From Bacteroidota bacterium (GTDB taxonomy: Bacteria > Bacteroidota > Bacteroidia > Bacteroidales > VadinHA17), in the NCBI GenBank assembly GCA_029552825.1, contig JAKPDL010000187.1, positions 1 to 64,000 on the forward strand: a stretch of DNA of 64,000 bases. The letters run 5' to 3'. Below, in pieces: positions 59,506 through 64,000 of this stretch. A model generated the notes under the pieces. It was not told where the DNA came from. It did no database searches and saw only the letters and a list, made by a program, of their open reading frames with translations. Within the stretch, counting starts at the first letter, position 1, and each line of letters opens with the position of its first letter. The position numbers were made by a program, and so were the translations under genes.

Positions 59506-60480
59506 TTACCACTCAAACGGATGTTCTCTTGAGAAATCCGGAAGGTAGTTTTTATAACTATCCGGATCCTGCAGCCATCCGTTTCTGAATCCCAGCCTTT
59601 CCATCTCCTCAGCCACCAGGCTGTACTCTTCTTTTGTTAACGGGCGGTTAAGTTCGCACATTGATATTGCCTCACCTGCAGGATGATATTGCGACATAAG
59701 TGAAAGATGGACGCCTGTTGAAATCTCTTCTGCAATACTACGCAATACCCCTATACTATTATCTGTATGCCCCGGAAGAACAAGATGGCGTATCAACATC
59801 CCGCTGTAAGCTACGCCATTCTCATCTGTATGCAAAACGGAACCTTTCTGATAATACATCTCTTTAAGTGCTTTAATTGCTACCTCAGGATAATCCGGAG
59901 CATCAGAATACCTTGCAGCTAAAAGGGGTGAAACATATTTATAATCTGGAAGGTAAACATCAATGAGACCTTCAAGCTCTTTTAAAGTTTCAACTTTATC
60001 GTAACTATTTGTATTATATACTGTAACCGGTTTATACCCTCGCCTTCCCAGTTCCCTGATGATCGACTTAACCTGTGGTACAACATGCGATGGTGAAACA
60101 AATCCCACTGCATAAATACCTTTTGAAAGAATTTCTTCAATAGTATCCACGCATGTTGTTAAATCAGTAACGGCATATTTCGAAAAGCTTACCGGATGGC
60201 TTATGTCATAATTCTGGCAATAAAAACACCTCAAATTGCATCCTGCAAAGAATATGTTACATATACCCTGGGGCCCGCTTATAGGAGGTTCTTCTCCCCT
60301 GTGAATACATATAGAGGCAATATTAAGGCCCGCATCGGCCCCGCAATAACCGGTGGCTTCAAACCTGTCAATCCCACATTCTCTTGGGCACAGGGTGCAC
60401 GAAGAAAGTATTAGCCTTTCCTCCTCAGTATATATTCCCGGGTCAATCATTTCGTACACTATTTTATCATAATAACCCAC
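59506..60480 (-). CDS. radical SAM protein, PflX-like
   Basis: A 324-residue radical S-adenosylmethionine protein of the PflX type (pyruvate-formate-lyase-activase relatives of unknown target). The radical SAM cluster is GCNLRCFYCQN, near residue 80. An N-terminal cysteine set (CTLCPRECGIDRFEATGYCG) precedes it, as usual for this family. Other segments are GFVSPSHVVPQV, TVYNTNSYDK and YLPDYKY. The substrate is unknown; I see no partner glycyl-radical enzyme in the window. Monocistronic, divergent from rimP. Confidence 0.9.
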   Translation of the reverse strand: MGYYDKIVYEMIDPGIYTEEERLILSSCTLCPRECGIDRFEATGYCGADAGLNIASICIHRGEEPPISGPQGICNIFFAGCNLRCFYCQNYDISHPVSFSKYAVTDLTTCVDTIEEILSKGIYAVGFVSPSHVVPQVKSIIRELGRRGYKPVTVYNTNSYDKVETLKELEGLIDVYLPDYKYVSPLLAARYSDAPDYPEVAIKALKEMYYQKGSVLHTDENGVAYSGMLIRHLVLPGHTDNSIGVLRSIAEEISTGVHLSLMSQYHPAGEAISMCELNRPLTKEEYSLVAEEMERLGFRNGWLQDPDSYKNYLPDFSREHPFEW

Positions 60481-60508
60481 TCAGAAAATTTTGTAAAACT
60501 ATTCAGAT

Positions 60509-60539
60509 TTTGATAATTCCAAAAATATTATTATATTTG
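60509..60539 (+). promoter_or_regulatory. promoter of rimP-nusA-infB operon
   Basis: TTTG (60509-60512), 19-nt spacer, TATATTTG (60532-60539): a full match to the Bacteroidota promoter. Transcription is predicted to start near 60546, giving a ~60-nt leader. Confidence 0.75.
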
Positions 60540-60565
60540 CACCTGATTCGTGGCGTTAAAAACAC

Positions 60566-60592
60566 CAGGGGGATGAGTCCCCCTGTTTTATT
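60566..60592 (+). promoter_or_regulatory. leader hairpin / possible attenuator before rimP
   Basis: CAGGGGGA-TGAG-TCCCCCTG is an 8-bp GC-rich stem with a 4-nt loop, followed by TTTTATT. It looks like an intrinsic terminator, yet it lies inside the leader of the rimP-nusA-infB mRNA, 13-20 nt ahead of the rimP start. It could attenuate transcription, which would be fitting because NusA affects termination. Alternatively it protects the 5' end. Confidence 0.6.
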
Positions 60593-60604
60593 ATGTTTTT
60601 TGTA

Positions 60605-61069
60605 ATGATTGACAGAACAAAAATAGAAAAACTGGTCAAAGAATACATGGAAGGTAAAGACCTTTTCCTTGTAGATGTGAGGGTTACGCGTGACAATAAA
60701 ATAACTGTTGTTGCAGATACACCCTCTGACATTACTATTGACCAGTGTGCTGAGCTGAGCAGATTCATCGAAAGCAGGCTCGACCGCAATGAAGAGGATT
60801 ATGAGCTTGAAGTGTCGTCTCCAGGTATCGGCCATCCTTTCATTGTTAAAGAACAGTATTTAAAAAACATCGGGAAAAGTGTTGAAGTGGTATGCCTGAC
60901 AGGGGAAAAATACAGGGGGATACTGAAAAATGTTACAGGAAACGGACTGGAGATTGAATCTCAGGAGGGAAAAAAGAGCAAAAGCAGAGGTTTAACTGAC
61001 GAATCAAAAAATATATCAATTAACTTTGAAGAAATTAAATCAACAAAGGAGATTTTAATTTTTAGATAA
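60605..61069 (+). CDS. rimP: ribosome maturation factor RimP
   Basis: A 154-residue factor needed for 30S ribosomal subunit maturation. Typical features are the N-terminal LFLVDVRVTRDNKITVVAD, the LSRFIESRLD helix, the ELEVSSPGIGHPF signature and a C-terminal SH3-like barrel (GEKYRGILKNVTGNGLEI). I chose the ATG at 60605 (MIDRTKIEKLV); one four codons upstream is less typical. First gene of the rimP-nusA-infB operon, 17 nt before nusA. Confidence 0.95.
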   Translation: MIDRTKIEKLVKEYMEGKDLFLVDVRVTRDNKITVVADTPSDITIDQCAELSRFIESRLDRNEEDYELEVSSPGIGHPFIVKEQYLKNIGKSVEVVCLTGEKYRGILKNVTGNGLEIESQEGKKSKSRGLTDESKNISINFEEIKSTKEILIFR

Positions 61070-61070
61070 A

Positions 61071-61076
61071 AAGGAG
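61071..61076 (+). promoter_or_regulatory. nusA: ribosome binding site of nusA
   Basis: An AAGGAGA sequence just after the rimP stop, about 10 nt before the nusA ATG. Shine-Dalgarno sequences are otherwise almost absent in this window. Confidence 0.55.
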
Positions 61077-61086
61077 AATGTGAAAG

Positions 61087-62325
61087 ATGGAAAATCTTAA
61101 TTTAACAGACACTTTTCTGGAGTTCAAGGAATTAAAAAACATCGACCGGCCAACGATGATGAGTGTTCTTGAAGATGTTTTCAGGAACATACTTGCAAAG
61201 AAGTATGGCTCGGCCGATAACTTCGATATTATTGTTAATATCGACAAAGGTGACTTTGAGATCTGGAGAAACAGAAAAGTTGTTGCTGATGAGGATTTTA
61301 CCGACCCTAATACTCAGATACCTCTTTCTGAAGCAAAAAAGATAGATGCCGATTACGAGATAGGCGAAGAGGTTTCGGATGAAGTAAAATTTCAGGATTT
61401 CGGGAGGAGAGCTATACTTTCCATCCGTCAGAATCTTACTGCCCGTATTCTTGACCTTGAAAAAAACAATCTATATGCCAAGTATAAGGACCGGATTGGT
61501 GAAATAGTGACAGGCGAAGTTTACCAGGTATGGAAGAAAGAGATACTTGTGCTGGATGATGATGGTAATGAGCTTATTCTACCGAAAAGCGAGCAAATAC
61601 CGACTGACCATTTCCGGAAGGGTGACACCATAAGGGCTGTTGTTATAAAAGTAGAAATGAAAAACAACACCCCGGTAATTATTCTAAGCCGTACTTCACC
61701 GGTATTCCTCGAAAGGCTTTTCGAACTTGAAGTTCCGGAAATTTTCGACGGTCTGATTACCATTAAAAAGATTGTAAGGGTACCCGGTGAGCGTGCTAAG
61801 GTTGCAGTTGAATCATATGATGAAAGAGTTGATCCTGTAGGAGCATGCGTGGGCATGAAAGGATCAAGAATACATGGGATAGTCAGGGAACTTAGAAACG
61901 AAAATATTGATGTCATAAATTATACAACAAATACGCAGTTATATATCCAGAGAGCCCTTAGCCCGGCAAAAATATCCTCTATTAAAATAAACGAAGAAGC
62001 GAAGAGGGCTGAAATCTACCTGAAACCGAGTGAAGTATCTCTGGCTATTGGAAAAGGCGGATTGAATATAAAACTCGCCAGTCAGCTTACAGGTTACGAA
62101 ATAGACGTCTATCGCGAACCAGGAGGTGAAGATGAGGAAGATGTCAACCTCGAGGAATTCTCCGATGAAATTGAAGAATGGATAATCGATGAACTTAAAG
62201 CAATCGGCTGCGATACGGCAAAAAGTGTTCTCAGCCTTTCTGTAAGCGACCTTGTGAAGAGAACAGACCTTGAAGAGGAAACAATCAAAGAGGTAATCAA
62301 TATACTGAAAGCAGAGTTTGAGTAA
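61087..62325 (+). CDS. nusA: transcription termination/antitermination factor NusA
   Basis: A 412-residue RNA polymerase-associated factor controlling pausing, termination and antitermination. Domain order: N-terminal RNAP-binding (about 1-130), an S1 domain (GEIVTGEVYQVWKKEILVLDDDGNELILP), and two KH domains (including VGACVGMKGSRIHGIVREL and LAIGKGGLNIKLASQL). The short acidic C-terminal part contains a helix-hairpin-helix-like segment (LKAIGCDTAKSVLSLSVSDLVKRT). It is probably involved in its own control through the leader hairpin, which is inference. Confidence 0.97.
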   Translation: MENLNLTDTFLEFKELKNIDRPTMMSVLEDVFRNILAKKYGSADNFDIIVNIDKGDFEIWRNRKVVADEDFTDPNTQIPLSEAKKIDADYEIGEEVSDEVKFQDFGRRAILSIRQNLTARILDLEKNNLYAKYKDRIGEIVTGEVYQVWKKEILVLDDDGNELILPKSEQIPTDHFRKGDTIRAVVIKVEMKNNTPVIILSRTSPVFLERLFELEVPEIFDGLITIKKIVRVPGERAKVAVESYDERVDPVGACVGMKGSRIHGIVRELRNENIDVINYTTNTQLYIQRALSPAKISSIKINEEAKRAEIYLKPSEVSLAIGKGGLNIKLASQLTGYEIDVYREPGGEDEEDVNLEEFSDEIEEWIIDELKAIGCDTAKSVLSLSVSDLVKRTDLEEETIKEVINILKAEFE

Positions 62326-62366
62326 AAAAACAAGATTTTAAATTTATATATCAGAGGAGAATATTA

Positions 62367-62373
62367 CAGGAGG
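62367..62373 (+). promoter_or_regulatory. infB: strong Shine-Dalgarno of infB
   Basis: CAGGAGG, 6 nt before the infB ATG at 62380. It is a near-perfect Shine-Dalgarno sequence, unusual for the phylum. Confidence 0.75.
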
Positions 62374-62379
62374 ATTTCT

Positions 62380-64000
62380 ATGAGTGACGAAGTAAAGGTT
62401 ACAAGATTAAGTAAAGCAGCCCGCGAATTCAATGTGGGAATATCCACTATTGTGGAATTTCTGCATAAGAAAGGGTTTAATCTTGACCCAAATCCCAATA
62501 CCAAACTACCTCCCGAAGCTTATGCCCTCCTTGTTAAGGAATACAGTACTGACATCACGGCAAAGAAAGAATCGGAAAAATTGATGCTTAAGAACCTTCA
62601 TAGAAAGAAAGAGTCAGTTTCTATTGAGGATATTAATACCAAAACACCAGCCGAAGAGAGTGAAACAGAAGGTGAAATTCTTATCAAAGATTCGCTTGGG
62701 GTGACAAAAGTCGATATCAAACCCGAAATATCCAAACCTGTTGTAAAAGTACTGGGTAAGATTGACCTTGAGAAAACAGTAAAACCAAAGGTTGAAAAAC
62801 CTGAACCCAAAAAAGATACAGCAGAAGAAAAAGAAAAGAAGAAAGAGTCTGCCGAGATAAAGGAAGAGGCAGTAGCAGCAGAAAAGCCAACGAAGGAAAA
62901 AGAGGCTGTCAGTGAAGCTGAACCCGAAGCAAAGGCTCCAAAAGCTACCGCCACTGCAGAGGAGAAACCTGTCATTGAAGTACCTGCTGAACCTGTAAAG
63001 GAAGAAAAGGCAACAGCAAAAGCTGAAACCGTTATAACATCACAAGATAAATCAGGTACAGGTGCTGAAACTGTTGAACAGGAAACGGAACCGGAATTTG
63101 ACGAAGAGGAAATTCCAACTACTTTCCGACTCGCATCTGAAGTCAAGATAACAGGGCCCGTGGTGATAGGCAAAATAGAGCTGGAAGAAAAAAAGAAACC
63201 TGTTAAAATCGAATATGATGAAGAACTAAAACATAAAAAGAGAAGAAAAAGAATTCCAAAGGACAAAGAGATTATTCCTCTGAAACCTGCCGAAAAGAAA
63301 GAAAGAGAAAGAGCAAAAGTATTTCTGAAAAAGAGACCTGTCAGGGCAGAAATTGACGAAGAGGAAGTACAGAAGCAAATCAAGGAGACGCTGGCAAGGC
63401 TCACTGCAAAATCAAAATCAAAAGGAGTAAAATACAGGAGGGAAAAGAGGGAAGCATTAATCCTTAAGGAAAAGGAAAAATCGGAGCTTCAGGAGCTTGA
63501 AAAGAAAGTTCTTAAGGTTACTGAATTTGTTTCGGCAAACGAACTTGCGGCTATGATGAATGTTCCCGTTACTGACATCATAGCCACCTGCATGAATCTG
63601 GGGCTCTTTGTATCAATCAACCAGCGCCTGGATGCTGAAACCATGTCAATTGTTGCAGAGGAGTTCGGTTATAAGGTTCAGTTTGTAAGTGCCGAAGTGG
63701 TAGAAGCAGTAACAGAAGAGGAAGACAGACCTGAAGACCTTAAGCCCAGGCCACCCATTGTGACTGTAATGGGACATGTTGACCATGGGAAAACAAAGCT
63801 GCTTGACTATATCCGCAATACCAATGTTGTGGCAGGTGAGGCAGGAGGTATCACCCAGCATATAGGCGCATACAGTGTAACACTCGAAAACGGAAGACAG
63901 ATTACATTTCTCGATACACCCGGTCACGAGGCATTTACAGCTATGCGTGCTCGCGGCGCCCAGATTACCGATATCGCAATAATTGTTGTTGCTGCCGACG
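62380..64000 (+). CDS. infB: translation initiation factor IF-2 (3' end outside window)
   Basis: The first 540 codons of the GTPase that brings initiator tRNA to the 30S subunit. The N-terminal IF2 domain ([27 protein letters not shown]) is followed by a long charged linker (~50-370) rich in Lys/Glu/Ala/Pro. A second IF2-N domain then appears ([25 protein letters not shown]). The GTPase domain starts at [17 protein letters not shown], with [15 protein letters not shown] and [16 protein letters not shown] visible. The frame is open to the window end. It follows nusA by 54 nt. Confidence 0.97.
   Translation, partial: MSDEVKVTRLSKAAREFNVGISTIVEFLHKKGFNLDPNPNTKLPPEAYALLVKEYSTDITAKKESEKLMLKNLHRKKESVSIEDINTKTPAEESETEGEILIKDSLGVTKVDIKPEISKPVVKVLGKIDLEKTVKPKVEKPEPKKDTAEEKEKKKESAEIKEEAVAAEKPTKEKEAVSEAEPEAKAPKATATAEEKPVIEVPAEPVKEEKATAKAETVITSQDKSGTGAETVEQETEPEFDEEEIPTTFRLASEVKITGPVVIGKIELEEKKKPVKIEYDEELKHKKRRKRIPKDKEIIPLKPAEKKERERAKVFLKKRPVRAEIDEEEVQKQIKETLARLTAKSKSKGVKYRREKREALILKEKEKSELQELEKKVLKVTEFVSANELAAMMNVPVTDIIATCMNLGLFVSINQRLDAETMSIVAEEFGYKVQFVSAEVVEAVTEEEDRPEDLKPRPPIVTVMGHVDHGKTKLLDYIRNTNVVAGEAGGITQHIGAYSVTLENGRQITFLDTPGHEAFTAMRARGAQITDIAIIVVAAD

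Noticed and set aside
62598-63404. Long open frame on the minus strand inside infB (268 codons, Ser/Phe-rich)
   Set aside because: It mirrors the Lys/Glu-rich linker of infB on the opposite strand; low-complexity composition and no start signals. A shadow of the real gene.

Overview
The window looks like chromosomal DNA from a Gram-negative member of the Bacteroidota, probably near the Bacteroidales/Marinilabiliales. The evidence is the fused LpxC-FabZ protein, a type IX secretion (T9SS) sorting domain, GSCFA and IPExxxVDY family proteins, DUF4139 and HGSNAT-like proteins, promoters of the TTTG-N19/20-TAnnTTTG type, and almost no Shine-Dalgarno sequences. Nothing resembles a phage, insertion sequence, integron or CRISPR array. 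Most of the window is ordinary core genome. One accessory-looking locus, 42.5-58.2 kb, stands out.

Layout. 0-9 kb: an unknown protein, tRNA-Arg(CCG), leuS, an M23 peptidase, purN, then acpP-fabF-rnc and two small conserved proteins. 9-11.6 kb: a candidate small RNA on the minus strand and a histidine kinase/response regulator pair. 11.7-19 kb, minus strand: lepA, groSL, secG, a TPR protein, an LptE-like lipoprotein and a sigma-54 activator. groSL has a sigma-54-type promoter with TGACA half-sites upstream. 19-24.5 kb: kdsB, a very small secreted protein that is mostly a T9SS sorting domain, a GSCFA protein, an alpha/beta hydrolase, an ECF sigma factor, a lipoprotein and a YjbQ-family protein. 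24.5-31 kb, minus strand: sufBCDSE with a DUF59 gene and queG. 31-37.7 kb: an NhaD/ArsB-type ion transporter, a secreted beta-roll repeat protein, a DUF4139 protein and thiL. 37.7-42.4 kb, minus strand: an HD-domain protein followed by lpxD, lpxC-fabZ and lpxA (lipid A synthesis).

42.5-58.2 kb, plus strand, is the most interesting part. It is a run of seven genes: a stand-alone ABC ATPase; a 1174-residue protein joining an ABC-2-like permease, an M1-peptidase-like region without HExxH and a golvesin-like C-terminal domain; a TolC-type outer-membrane channel; a lipoprotein membrane-fusion adaptor; an RND pump; a second RND pump fused in frame to a complete ABC ATPase; and a small ABC-2-like permease overlapping the fusion gene by an ATGA. 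In the fusion, the first strand of the ATPase domain appears to be separated from its Walker A motif by about 180 residues with four predicted membrane helices. I read the locus as one export assembly combining proton-driven (RND) and ATP-driven (ABC) parts. That is inference from architecture and gene order.

58.3-64 kb: an HGSNAT/DUF5009-type membrane protein, a PflX-like radical SAM protein, then rimP-nusA-infB with a promoter and a strong leader hairpin. infB runs off the right end. The noncoding stretches longer than 300 bases are 712-1044 (tRNA and hairpin; nothing recognised in 885-1044) and 9039-9370 (terminator, candidate sRNA, two promoters).
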